From Meghimatium bilineatum (Eukaryota > Mollusca > Gastropoda > Stylommatophora > Philomycidae): a stretch of DNA of 64,000 nucleotides. The stretch is from contig CM067306.1 of NCBI GenBank assembly GCA_034231615.1, positions 42,208,761-42,272,760 of the forward strand, read 5' to 3'. The position numbers and the translations under genes are program-made. Positions 22,815 through 33,600 of the stretch are shown here, one piece after another. Positions within the stretch are counted from its first letter, which is position 1. Each line of letters starts with the position of its first letter. The notes below the pieces were generated by a model. That model was not told the DNA's origin and made no database searches. It saw only the letters and a list, made by a program, of their open reading frames with translations.

Positions 22815-23100
22815 GTTTGAAGTATCGTCTTCGTTCATTCGTTCTTAAAGTCCTCCAGATGATCAGGATGTAGTCCGGAGAGCAAAATGCGCTGTGTCAT
22901 GGTTTACAAATTTGCTGCAATTTCTGTGCCTTTCGGAATGACACATTCGACTTCAGCATGGTTTCTGAGTCACTTTGACTTTTATGGTATGGGATAGCCA
23001 ATCTACCACATTACATTCTTAGTCGTCTCTTTCGACATGCACGAAGATAAGCAGTGCTGAAAGTCTTGCGCGCCTTTTCGGCTCCGGCAACACACGGGCG
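22815..23100 (-). mobile_element. SINE-like family A
   Basis: Near full-length minus copy: TCGTTCTTAAAGTCCTCCAG tail, GATGTAGTCCGGAGAGC, GTGCCTTTCGGAATGACAC, CTTAGTCGTCTCTTTCGAC, and the CCGGCAACACACGGGCG head end. Confidence 0.78.
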
Positions 23101-23325
23101 GTTCTCTGGGTATGACCAACAAATGGGCTGTATATACTCTATATATAAATGGGCTGTAAATACTCTAGATATGACCATCACATGGACAGTCATCTGGGTA
23201 TGACCAGCACATGGGTGGTCCTCTGGATATGACCATCACATGGACAGTCCTCTGGGTATGACCATCACATGGGCGGTCCTCTGGGTATGACCAACACACG
23301 GGCGAACCTCTGGGTATGAAATTAA
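23086..23325. repeat. about 29-bp minisatellite next to a SINE end
   Basis: About eight imperfect units of TCCTCTGGGTATGACCA, plus CACATGGGCGG. The unit contains ACACACGGGCG, the same string as the family-A head end it abuts. Either the SINE inserted into a similar sequence or its end was drawn into the repeat unit. Confidence 0.75.
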
Positions 23326-23439
23326 GCTACGGAAAATTCTCCCGTCCTTCGATCTCAAAAATTCACAGAAGCATCTATGTCTTTTCAGTGTCCGGTGGAA
23401 CATAAGGCTGCCAATTGTTGCTCTTCAACGATTTTTGTG

Positions 23440-26360
23440 CTGCGCTGTCTTCTTCTGTGATGTGATGTCATCATTTTCTGTATGCGCTCTTCTTCTGCGA
23501 TGTGGTGTCATAATTTTCTGTGATGTCATCTTCTGTGCTGTGATGTCATATTCTCCGCTGTCTTCTGTGATGTCATCTTCTGTGCTGTGATGTCATCTTC
23601 TCAGCTGTCTTCTGTGCTGTGATGTCATCTTCTGTGCTGTGATGTCATCTTCTCAGCTGTCTTCTGTGCTGTGATGTCATCTTCTCAGCTGTCTTCTGTG
23701 CTGTGATGTCATCTTCTGTGCTGTGATGTCATCTTCTGTGCTGTGATGTCATATTCTCCGCTGTCTTCTGTGATGTCATCTTCTGTGCTGTGATGTCATC
23801 TTCTCAGCTGTCTTCTGTGCTGTGATGTCATCTTCTCAGCTGTCTTCTGTGCTGTGATGTCATCTTCTGTGCTGTGATGTCATCTTCTCAGCTGTCTTCT
23901 GTGCTGTGATGTCATCTTCTGTGCTGTGATGTCATCTTCTGTGCTGTGATATCATCTTCTGTGCTGTGATGTCATCTTCTCAGCTGTCTTCTGTGCTGTG
24001 ATGTCATCTTCTGTGCTGTGATGTCATCTTCTGTGCTGTGATGTCATCTTCTGTGCTGTGATGTCATCTTCTCAGCTGTCTTCTGTGCTGTGATGTCATC
24101 TTCTCAGCTGTCTTCTGTGCTGTGATGTCATCTTCTCAGCTGTCTTCTGTGCTGTGATATCATCTTCTGTGCTGTGATGTCATATTCTCCGCTGTCTTCT
24201 GTGATGTCATCTTCTGTGCTGTGATGTCATCTTCTCAGCTGTCTTCTGTGCTGTGATGTCATCTTCTCAGCTGTCTTCTGTGCTGTGATGTCATCTTCTG
24301 TGCTGTGATGTCATCTTCTCAGCTGTCTTCTGTGCTGTGATATCATCTTCTGTGCTGTGATGTCATCTTCTGTGCTGTGATGTCATCTTCTGTGCTGTGA
24401 TGTCATCTTCTCAGCTGTCTTCTGTGCTGTGATGTCATCTTCTGTGCTGTGATGTCATCTTCTGTGCTGTGATGTCATCTTCTGTGCTGTGATGTCATCT
24501 TCTCAGCTGTCTTCTGTGCTGTGATGTCATCTTCTCAGCTGTCTTCTGTGCTGTGATGTCATCTTCTGTGCTGTGATATCATCTTCTGTGCTGTGATGTC
24601 ATCTTCTGTGATGTGATGTCATCTTCTGTGCTGTGATGTCATCTTCTCAGCTGTCTTCTGTGCTGTTATGTCATCTTCTCAGCTGTCTTCTGTGCTGTGA
24701 TGTCATCTTCTGTGCTGTGATGTCATCTTCTCAGCTGTCTTCTGTGCTGTGATGTCATCTTCTGTGCTGTGATGTCATATTCTCCGCTGTCTTCTGTGAT
24801 GTCATCTTCTGTGCTGTGATGTCATCTTCTCCGATGTCTTCTTTTGTGCGGAGCTGGCCTCTTCTGTGCTGTGCTGTCATCTTCTGTGCTATGATGTCAT
24901 CTTTTGAACTATGATGTCATCTCTGTTGCAGTGATGTCTTCTGTGCTGTGATATCATCTTTATGTGATGTGGTGTAATCTTTACGTACCTTGATGTGATG
25001 CCATCTTCTGTACTGCAATGTCTTTTTTTCTATGCTGTCATCAGGGTTGTGATATAATCAGTGCTACAATATCTTCTTCTGTGCTACAATATCTTCTGTG
25101 CTACAATATCTTCTTCTGTGCTACAATATCTTCTGTGCTGCAATATCTTCTTCTGTGCTGTGATGTCATCTTCTGTGCTGTGATGTCATCTTCTCAGCTG
25201 TCTTCTGTGCTGTGATGTCATCTTCTCAGCTGTCTTCTGTGCTGTGATGTCATCTTCTGTGCTGTGATATCATCTTCTGTGCTGTGATGTCATATTCTCC
25301 GCTGTCTTCTGTGATGTCATCTTCTGTGCTGTGATGTCATCTTCTCAGCTGTCTTCTGTGCTGTGATGTCATCTTCTCAGCTGTCTTCTGTGCTGTGATG
25401 TCATCTTCTGTGCTGTGATGTCATCTTCTCAGCTGTCTTCTGTGCTGTGATGTCATCTTCTGTGCTGTGATGTCATCTTCTGTGCTGTGATGTCATCTTC
25501 TGTGCTGTGATGTCATCTTCTCAGCTGTCTTCTGTGCTGTGATGTCATCTTCTGTGCTGTGATGTCATCTTCTGTGCTGTGATGTCATCTTCTGTGCTGT
25601 GATGTCATCTTCTCAGCTGTCTTCTGTGCTGTGATGTCATCTTCTCAGCTGTCTTCTGTGCTGTGATGTCATCTTCTGTGCTGTGATATCATCTTCTGTG
25701 CTGTGATGTCATCTTCTGTGCTGTGATGTCATCTTCTGTGCTGTGATGTCATCTTCTCAGCTGTCTTCTGTGCTGTTATGTCATCTTCTCAGCTGTCTTC
25801 TGTGCTGTGATGTCATCTTCTGTGCTGTGATGTCATATTCTCCGCTGTCTTCTGTGATGTCATCTTCTGTGCTGTGATGTCATCTTCTCCGATGTCTTCT
25901 TTTGTGCGGAGCTGGCCTCTTCTGTGCTGTGCTGTCATCTTCTGTGCTATGATGTCATCTTTTGAACTATGATGTCATCTCTGTTGCAGTGATGTCTTCT
26001 GTGCTGTGATATCATCTTTATGTGATGTGGTGTAATCTTTACGTACCTTGATGTGATGCCATCTTCTGTACTGCAATGTCTTTTTTTCTATGCTGTCATC
26101 AGGGTTGTGATATAATCAGTGCTACAATATCTTCTTCTGTGCTACAATATCTTCTGTGCTACAATATCTTCTTCTGTGCTACAATATCTTCTGTGCTGCA
26201 ATATCTTCTTCTGTGCTGTGATGTCATCTTCTTGGCTGTCATGTGCTGTGCTATGATGTCAACTTTATGTGATGTCATCGTTATGTAATGTGATGTAATC
26301 TTTTGTGCTGTGATGAGATTTCTATGTGATGTGATGTCATCTTCTGTGCTGTGATGTCTT
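23440..26360. repeat. compound minisatellite with higher-order duplication
   Basis: Nearly 3 kb built mainly from a 20-bp unit (TGTGCTGTGATGTCATCTTC) mixed with a 12-bp insert (TCAGCTGTCTTC), giving 20- and 32-bp steps. A diverged non-repetitive stretch (TTGTGCGGAGCTGGCCTC through to ACAATATCTTCTTCTGTGC) occurs twice, at about 24840 and 25898. A block of about 1058 bp has therefore been duplicated in tandem. The unit contains TGATGTCA, close to a CRE-type site, at every repeat. Confidence 0.95.
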
Positions 26361-26882
26361 TTTCTGTGTCCACGAGATTCTAATTGATTTACACAGAATG
26401 ATACTAGAGATTTATTGCTTTTAATCTCTAGGGATAAAACAAACTTGTCTATTTTCCAGGAAGGTCATGCGAAAATGTAATGCAAGGTCTTATAGCTTTA
26501 CCGCAGATACCTCATAAAGTTTCGAAATGGAAGTTCGCCTATCGTCTAATGTGTTAGGCGACAAGTGCCTAGCACTCCCGGCTGCGTGTCTCGGCATGCA
26601 CAGTTCAAACGAAGAAAATAGTATGTACAACAGATAGATATTAGCATAATTTATTCTCACGTGAACGGAATACGAGAATGAGCGATCGTTCTTCCTTGAA
26701 TTGGCTTTTCGTCTGAATGAATGTTTCAATCGTGATGTTAGGATTGCCCAAATGAAAGCAACCTGACACAGGGTTCACACGGAAGTCGGCACGAACTAAC
26801 TAGTCTCGAGTGTAAACATCATGTATGTGTGCTACTGTTCGTGTAATTATAATTTATGAATAAACATTTGTTGGGACTAGTA
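26361..26882. other. no gene recognised
   Basis: A 79-codon minus frame (26490-26729) has no domain. No other feature is supported. Confidence 0.4.
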
Positions 26883-27096
26883 CAAGAGTAGGCAATCTTT
26901 TCGGATCTGAGGGCAGATACAGCTTCTTTTATCGTAATAGGGAGAAATTTGTTTTTTTTAAATTTTTATTTCTTGTATTATTTTTTGTTCTCGTGAAGGG
27001 CCTGTGCATGTTTCACCTTTAGTTAACATTGCGAACCATACAAAAATTGCTTGGTGGGCCGAATTTGACCCACAGATCGTATTTTGTCCATCCCTG
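26883..27096. mobile_element. hAT-type non-autonomous element
   Basis: Begins CAAGAGTAGGCAATC and ends TTTGTCCATCCCTG, imperfect inverted repeats of the CAGGGxTGG type seen in many hAT elements. Inside is GGTGGGCCGAATTTGACCC, a typical hAT MITE-like string. The flanking 8-mers GACTAGTA and AACTAGTG agree at six positions, consistent with a decayed 8-bp target duplication. Confidence 0.65.
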
Positions 27097-28040
27097 AACT
27101 AGTGCAATCCCACGCATATGGTTGGCCGCCTCAATCAACTCGCTCGATGTCTGTAGACACATTTACCATGCACGCTACACCACAGCGCATGAGATAACAA
27201 CGCTGCAACCTGCGTCACTATATCTCTTATCACTTCAATCTACTACAACTTCTGGCAAATACTGATATCAATCTAGTCTTGTGCCGCCGTCACCAAATTT
27301 CCGTATCAACTAAAGCTACTATCGCTTCTACTACTTCTGCTACTAATGCTGCCGCTCCTATGACCACCACCACCGCTACAACAAGTGCCACTATCACTAT
27401 ACTATTATTACTACTATATTGGTATCGCTCAAAATACATAGAGGATTGACTTCATTGCCTTTGTGTTCCTCATATGTACTACACCCTCTCAACGAGGCGA
27501 CTGCCGCCTGTAAGAGTTCCATTCACAACACGTAACTGTGGAGGTTTAGGCGATAGACCAAATGATCTTCGAAAAAAAGCACACGTAAACAAGACGTCAC
27601 GAACAGGGATTGAATCCGTGACCTTTTATGAGCTTTCGGCACAGTACTACTGCTAATACTACTCGTAATATCACTTTATTGTATCTTGTGTTACTTACGC
27701 TATTTGGTAGGTTCCTAGGATTATCATTCAAGCTACGGAATAGCTCTCCTGAAATCCTTTTCCTAGCGCCTTCCCTTTACCCCTCATAGCAGTCCACTTT
27801 TCTAAATACAAGCAAGGCATCTAGCTACATACTTTAGTACGTCACATTAGTTGGTTGCTGTAATCAAACATTGTCAGGTTTTCCTTTATAGTAATAGTAT
27901 TTTTAAAAAGTTTTTTAATATGTTTTTGAGCGTTTCTGATGAACATTTGTCACATTGAATCATTTATTGTTGGCCCCGAAATGAGTTGCAAAGAATATCG
28001 ATACCAAGGAAACAATAACGATCTTGATACATAATACTAT
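27097..28040. other. no gene recognised; triplet-rich patch
   Basis: Contains a low-complexity ACT/ACC-triplet-rich patch at about 27310-27420 and, near 27590-27650, a weak tRNA-like minus-strand pattern (GGATTGAATCC). No gene is supported. Confidence 0.35.
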
Positions 28041-28064
28041 GGACAGAGTGCTGTGGAGAGCCAT
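28041..28064 (+). pseudogene. LINE 3' coding fragment, left of LTR element
   Basis: Encodes DRVLWRA-type residues of a LINE ORF2 C-terminus. The frame is interrupted by the LTR element and resumes at 35119. The last four bases, CCAT, are the target duplication. Confidence 0.6.
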
Positions 28065-29512
28065 TGTAACAGTATATTCTTTTGACGAAGAAGAGGACTA
28101 GTATTATTATTGTTGAGAAAGTGTTACTGTATATTATTATTGTTGCGTTCCGAACCCTGGGTTCTGTGTTTTGATCAACAATGACTGCTGGCGTAGATCT
28201 CTTCTTGGTTTTAATAAGTGCTTATCAATGAATGCAGAGACACTTCTTGTTACAGAAATAAAATGTCGTTTAATATAAACATCAAGCCAACGACACAACC
28301 AATATTATACTCTGGAGTAATTGATATCTCCGAGACGTATAATATATCATCAATATAAAATATACAATGTCAAGATTTGCATACTATTCTAACACTTCCA
28401 GAATTATAGGCGCACGTTATGACACGAGCTTAATGAGATTATGAACTATCTCATTATTTTACTAGACGTATAATCTATCGCCAATATAAACTATACAGTG
28501 TCAAGATTGCATACTATTCTAACACTTCCAGAATTAAGCACACGTTCTGGTACGAGCTTTAATGAGATTATGAACTATCTCATTATTTTACTAGACGTAT
28601 AATCTATCGCCAATATAAACTATACAGTGTCAAGATTGCATACTATTCTAACACTTCCAGAATTAAGCACACGTTCTGGTACAAGCTTAGTGAGATTCTA
28701 TACCATCTCATTAATCTACTACTAATCTCACTTTTTGGTCAACTAACTTTGTTTCCAGTTGTTGAAGTCAAACAAGGGACTTGTCTCCTGTGAGACAAGT
28801 ACTAACTCTCCACACACGTCCGGGGGGACTCTGTGTGATCCTGTCGACTGATCCGGGATTCTCGACTGATGCTGGGATTCTCCTCTCATCTCTTTTTGTG
28901 TCTTCTGGTGAGATTTTTAGCTCCCCCCTCGTCTTAGTCTCCCACCTATCCACTCTCTTCTCGTCCGCACGTCACTGCTTCTGACTCCGCCTCTACATTA
29001 TCACCTGTCAAACTCCTGTACGCGTTTCTTAGACCATGCGTAACGTTTGATGTTCCTCTCTGGTCGGAGGCTATGCCCTTGGCGTTACGCACTTAATACT
29101 CTTGCCACTTCCATCTTCCATTGTCTGGTCGTTTCAAGTATTCGCGAGTTCAGACGGCTTGTGTGAGTTTGTAGACTCTTGTCTGAACCTCGTCCAAACA
29201 TCTCATTGTCCTTTCTGGTGTGTGGTGTAATGGCGTCGTCTGCCACCTACGATCGAGTGCGTGGATGCATTCTTTCTGATAATTACCTTTTGCCCTTGGG
29301 CCAAACCGTGTAAGCTTGTCTCAGACTTTCTGTCTGACATCTGCGCGACAACTCGTCTGCAATTTAAGGTATCTGTATCAACATTTTCACAGGAGCAAAA
29401 CATTCGATGTGTTGCATTTCCCCAGTTCATCTCTTGTTAACCATGAAGGGTTCTCACTTCTTACTGTGAAACCCCCTGCCTGTGAAGATTTCTGCAACCA
29501 GATACTATCACA
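28065..29512 (-). repeat. 3' LTR (left copy)
   Basis: 1448 bp. It holds three tandem copies of a unit of about 130 bp (starts near 28338, 28464 and 28593) carrying GACGTATAATCTATCGCC and CTAACACTTCCAGAATTA. Differences from the other LTR were seen at 28084, 28087 and 29249. Confidence 0.93.
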
Positions 29513-29523
29513 CTCGCCCCCTT
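29513..29523 (-). promoter_or_regulatory. polypurine tract candidate
   Basis: On the minus strand AAGGGGGCGAG directly precedes the 3' LTR. This is where the plus-strand DNA primer of LTR elements lies. One C interrupts the purine run. Confidence 0.65.
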
Positions 29524-29753
29524 GTCACAAAAAAACTTTATGCGGCTTTGTGTCGAGGCGAATCTAAGTCTATACTTAATTCTGCTGAGGCGGAAGGCCA
29601 AGCATAAATTTTTCCTGATATAATAATTAAAAGAACAGTGATCCCTCCAACCATTCTGTCTTTTTTATCAAGCTACAACTTTGTATCAACTATGTACATT
29701 CCATGGGACGTTATATACAAATTACTTAATAACCTAGTTTCGCCATCCTCCGG

Positions 29754-32294
29754 TTAGTTCTGTTTCATATGATCCATACCTAGAACGATTTGGCGAGCTA
29801 ATCTGAACGCTGCCTCATTCCTCGGTTTTCTCCTTACCGCCTGTATCGTAGGTTGGGTATTAACGGTGTCTGCAACGTCTTTACATTGCCTACTCGCGGC
29901 CCGAGTGTTCCGGAAAGGTGCGTCCTCCGTGCTGTCCTCCGTAGGCTGAGGTGGTGCCACCACTTTGACTGTCTCACTGTGAGTCCTCGGTTCCGTTTCG
30001 GTGCTGTCGTGTGACTCGCACTCGTCTGTATCAGTGTAGTTATCCGCTGCGATTTCGTTGTCATCAGTGTCGTGGTCTGATGTGCTGTCGTCCTCGTTCT
30101 CTTCGAGCCTTTCCGACGTCACCTCTTCTAGGTGTTCTTCCGTGGCTGGCTCGTCCGGAACCCTGGACTCGGTCCTGAGCTCCTGAGCCTCTTCGGTCTC
30201 TGTGATTACCCTTCCGGCGCTGCCCATGTAGCCGGTGTTCCAATAATCGTCGTCGTCGTCGCTCAACGCCACGGCGTATGTAGCTTGGCGTTTCCTCCGA
30301 ACCCTGGGTTCTGCTCTAGGAACGTCGTGGGGGTTGTGGTCCTTTTGTAGATGCTGTACCTGCGTCCGTATCGTTCTTTTTCCTTTATTATGCTTTATGA
30401 TGTACGACACTGGACCTGTTCTTTCTATCACGACGTAGCCCTTCTCCCAGCGCGCTTCCAGCTTTGAATTTCTGCAGTGCTTTTTATAATACACGTTGTC
30501 GCCTACTGCAAATTCCTGAAGTGAGGCTCCCTTGTCCGCGTACTTCTTCCTCTTTTCTTCGGCCTTCGTAACGTTCGTCGAAACCGCTCTGTGGGCTTTG
30601 TGCATTTCTTGCAACGTGATCTCTACAACATCTTCTCCCAGGTATTTGCGTCTAGGTTTCAGAATGTGGTCTAAGGGAAGCATAGGTTCTCTGCCATGCA
30701 GCAGGAAGAACGGGGAGAATCCCGTGCTCTCATTTGAATTAGTCCGGATGGCCGAAAGCGCTTGATTGAGATGTACGTCCCAATTTCTGTCATCTCCTCC
30801 TATGCTCTTGGCGAGAACGTCCGTCAGCGTTTTATGCTGACGTTCGTTAATTCCATTGGCTTGCGGCCAATAAACTGAGGTGGTCACGTGCCTGACGTTT
30901 AGTGACCTTAAGGCCTTTTCGAATTTCTTGCTAGTGAATTCGCCCCCGTTGTCCGTTAGTATAATCTGAGGGCAGCTGTGTCGTGGCACAAACTCGGTCA
31001 GGAGCAAATTCACCACCGTCTCCGTAGTCTTGTCCGCTACGGCGAAAGCTTCTGGCCACCTGCTGTAGCAGTCGGTGAATTGTACTATGTACCGGTTTCC
31101 AGTCCATGTCTCGGGAAACGGTCCTGCTAGGTCGATGCTAACCTTCTGCATCGCATATTGTGGTTTGTCAGTTTCTTGTAAAGGGCACTTTGTCTCTTTC
31201 AAGTTTCGCAGCCGGCAGGTTTCGCAATTTGCGACCTTCTGCTGCACATCCCTAAACATATTTGGCCAGTAATATTTCCTCTTGAGGGCGTCCATCCCTT
31301 TGTCCCGGCCCATGTGTCCGTTATCTTCGTGGTATTGGGTCAGCACTCGCGCTCGTAGTGCTGCCGGAACGTATACCTTTAGCTCGGGGTTTGTGTCCTT
31401 CTGTGCTATATAGCACAGCAAGTTGTCACCTTCAGACAAGGTGAAGCATTCCACACTTTTGTCGTCTTTATTTGACAACAACATTTCTATTTTTCGTTTA
31501 AGATCTGGGTCCCTTTCTTGCTCCGTCTTAATGTCTACAGCCAGGTCTGTGTCTCTCGAACTCGCTATCGGGAATCGTTCCTCCGTCCTATCCAGTGGTT
31601 CGGCGTCCTTCCGTGACCTGTTTTCAGTCCTCTCGGAAGGTCGCTGTAAGTCCTGTTTCCTCCTGGGCTTGCGGCGTTCTTCAACCTGCCTTCTTAGGGT
31701 GTGCAGATCTCTTGATAAATCGCCGTCCGATTTCTCTCTTTTTGTCCCGTCCCGTTCCACTGCTGCGATTACTTGGTTACGGTTGTCACCCTGGTTAGGT
31801 GGCTTATGGTTGGCCATTTCATCGTTTCTTGGTCGGGCTGGGGTGATAGACACACCTTTGGTTTGTCTTATGTGGTCCGCCCACTGAAGACATTTTTCTG
31901 TGTCCTTCGAGTTGCTAAACTCGACAAAGGCGAACGGACGACGTTTGCCTTCTTTGTTTACAGGTAGACACACCTCTTTGATTTCTCCGAACCAGCGGAA
32001 GTATTTGGCTATTTCTGACTCTCGCACTTTGCTGTTTATTTTGTCAATAAACAATCTCCCCCCGTTGTACGCTCCTGGTGCCAACATGGGTACAACTCTG
32101 TTTCCCGTTACTGCTCTATCTATGCGCCTTTGACTGGTTACAAAGAGCGTGTCTAGTGTGCTCCTACTATGTCTCTTTCGCTCCTTCCGCATTACTACTG
32201 CTATCCTTCCCACTGTTCTGTCTCTATTAAGGGGGACCTTGCCTTGGGGTCCGCTCCGGTAGGTCCCTATCTCCGAGCGGTACGTCCGTTTCCC
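29754..32294 (-). CDS. RRM-integrase polyprotein of LTR retrotransposon
   Basis: Numbering is from the GTG at 32213, the first residue of an 819-residue reading. The open frame actually extends upstream to 32324 and no ATG is suitable, so entry by -1 frameshift from gag is likely. That would add about 844 residues to Gag. Residues about 53-127 look like an RRM: RNP2-like LFIDKI at 54-59, RNP1-like RRPFAFVEF at 91-99. A charged linker follows. From about 222 there is the integrase N-terminal region with HHCC zinc ligands (H295, H300, C330, C333). Then comes the catalytic core D361, D421, E457 (D-D-35-E), and a C-terminal module near 565-625. The tail is highly acidic. No protease, RT (YxDD) or RNase H motif occurs. 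All integrase key residues are present and there is no internal stop. Confidence 0.9.
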   Translation of the reverse strand, partial: GKRTYRSEIGTYRSGPQGKVPLNRDRTVGRIAVVMRKERKRHSRSTLDTLFVTSQRRIDRAVTGNRVVPMLAPGAYNGGRLFIDKINSKVRESEIAKYFRWFGEIKEVCLPVNKEGKRRPFAFVEFSNSKDTEKCLQWADHIRQTKGVSITPARPRNDEMANHKPPNQGDNRNQVIAAVERDGTKREKSDGDLSRDLHTLRRQVEERRKPRRKQDLQRPSERTENRSRKDAEPLDRTEERFPIASSRDTDLAVDIKTEQERDPDLKRKIEMLLSNKDDKSVECFTLSEGDNLLCYIAQKDTNPELKVYVPAALRARVLTQYHEDNGHMGRDKGMDALKRKYYWPNMFRDVQQKVANCETCRLRNLKETKCPLQETDKPQYAMQKVSIDLAGPFPETWTGNRYIVQFTDCYSRWPEAFAVADKTTETVVNLLLTEFVPRHSCPQIILTDNGGEFTSKKFEKALRSLNVRHVTTSVYWPQANGINERQHKTLTDVLAKSIGGDDRNWDVHLNQALSAIRTNSNESTGFSPFFLLHGREPMLPLDHILKPRRKYLGEDVVEITLQEMHKAHRAVSTNVTKAEEKRKKYADKGASLQEFAVGDNVYYKKHCRNSKLEARWEKGYVVIERTGPVSYIIKHNKGKRTIRTQVQHLQKDHNPHDVPRAEPRVRRKRQATYAVALSDDDDDYWNTGYMGSAGRVITETEEAQELRTESRVPDEPATEEHLEEVTSERLEENEDDSTSDHDTDDNEIAADNYTDTDECESHDSTETEPRTHSETVKVVAPPQPTEDSTEDAPFRNTRAASRQCKDVADTVNTQPTIQAVRRKPRNEAAFRLARQIVLGMDHMKQN
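32233..32294 (-). promoter_or_regulatory. -1 ribosomal frameshift signal: slippery heptamer plus predicted pseudoknot
   Basis: The minus strand at 32294-32288 reads G GGA AAC in the gag zero frame, a classic X XXY YYZ slippery site. Seven bases later stem 1 starts: CCGCTC (32280-32275) pairs with GAGCGG (32256-32251), extended by GG/CC with a bulged G. The loop GGGACCT (32267-32261) is fully complementary to AGGTCCC (32239-32233), making stem 2 of an H-type pseudoknot. The gag TAG lies inside the loop region. A -1 shift enters the RRM-integrase frame exactly. The same heptamer is known from type D retrovirus gag-pro and from PEG10. Confidence 0.88.
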
Positions 32295-33127
32295 GACGTC
32301 CAGGCCATTGGGTGTCCTGTCTCCTCATGACGTCTTGTTTCTGGCTGAGCGTATTGTCTACGCTCCTGGTTCCTGCCACTTCTTCTGAACTCTGTTTCAT
32401 CTAACCTCTCGGTTCTGTGTTCTCGTATCCGGCCCCGGTGGTCCTCATCTCTACCTCTGTCGACTTCAGCTGGGGTGATTTGGTTCCTCTCTTGTCTCTC
32501 CGACCCCATGTTATATTCTACCCACCGTGTGGTGCGTTCTTTTCTTGTCGCTATCTGGATGGCCTTTTCTAACGTTGTCGGCTCTGCCTCTAATACGTGG
32601 CGTCTTATTTCTCCTGGCTTCAATCCATCTATGAAGTAGTGTAGCAACTGTTTGCCCACCCCTTTTTCTCCCATTTCATTTGGGAACGCTTCCTCGGCCA
32701 AATTGATAAGCCTATCTCCGAATGCCTCTATTGATTCATCCGGTTTTTGGCTAATTTTGGCTAATTTTGTCAGCGCATAATGCTCCCCTGTGAGGCCGGC
32801 ATACCTCCTTTCTAACTCTGCTCGTAGTTCCTTCCAAGATTCCGTCGGAGTTCTTGCTAACCTTTTAAGGATTACATCAGCAACTAATCCACGGCTTGCT
32901 TGTAGCGCTATGCTTCGTTTTGCGTCGTCATTGGCTTTTGTCACAAATGCATATTTTTCAATCTCGCCTATCCAATCTTTGAAACGGTGCTCTTCTTCTG
33001 CGAACGGTGCGATCGCCGTAGCCGCTCCCTGATACCTCAAGGTTTCCCATAGATCCCGTATCGAACCTCTTTCTGTTTCTGTGTGGTTGATTTCCGATTT
33101 TGAGCTATCTTCCATCTTTTGTTCCAT
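32267..33127 (-). CDS. gag: Gag protein of LTR retrotransposon
   Basis: 286 residues from a true ATG at 33127 to TAG at 32267. Residues about 45-195 match the retrotransposon Gag (capsid-like) pattern. Signs include a W-x-GEIEKY helix, SWKELRAELERRYAG, then KISQKPDESIEAFGDRL (the usual Q-x-x-ESV-like helix), and FIDGLKPGEIRRHV. The C-terminal third is rich in R, E and H. No CCHC zinc knuckle is present, so RNA binding may depend on this basic tail or on the RRM in the fused frame. Gag presumably forms the particle that packages element RNA. The last 20 bp overlap the frameshift signal. Confidence 0.88.
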   Translation of the reverse strand: MEQKMEDSSKSEINHTETERGSIRDLWETLRYQGAATAIAPFAEEEHRFKDWIGEIEKYAFVTKANDDAKRSIALQASRGLVADVILKRLARTPTESWKELRAELERRYAGLTGEHYALTKLAKISQKPDESIEAFGDRLINLAEEAFPNEMGEKGVGKQLLHYFIDGLKPGEIRRHVLEAEPTTLEKAIQIATRKERTTRWVEYNMGSERQERNQITPAEVDRGRDEDHRGRIREHRTERLDETEFRRSGRNQERRQYAQPETRRHEETGHPMAWTSGNGRTARR

Positions 33128-33224
33128 TTTGTTAATGTAGTCAATTCGAACACAAATTTATATTATTTTCTAGGACAAAAAAATAAACATATTATCGAAC
33201 ACAATTAATATTTTCAATTAACTG

Positions 33225-33520
33225 AATCATTGTTCTCCTAGATACATCTTATACACAACTGTTCATTGTCAATTAACTAACCTATTGTTGTCACACTTGT
33301 CTGTAGAAAACTTGTTCCTTCTAGATATATCTTATACACAACTGTTCATTGTCAATTAACTAATCCATTGTTCTCCCAATGATCTGTAAGGAAAAACGTG
33401 TTCCTCCTAGATATATCTTATACACAACTGTTCATTGTCAATTAACTAATCCATTGTTCTCACACTTATCTGTAGAAAACTTGTTCCTTCTAGATATATC
33501 TTATACAAAACTGTTCATTG
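33225..33520. repeat. leader tandem repeat, 83-86-bp unit
   Basis: About 3.6 copies in the untranslated leader between 5' LTR and gag, each with CTAGATATATCTTATACAC, CTGTTCATTGTCAATTAAC and ATCCATTGTTCTC. Confidence 0.9.
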
Positions 33521-33600
33521 TCAAATACCTTAATACTCACAATCCGAATCTTCTTGAACACATGTCGGAATTTGTAACGAATCCATGAATATTTAAACAT

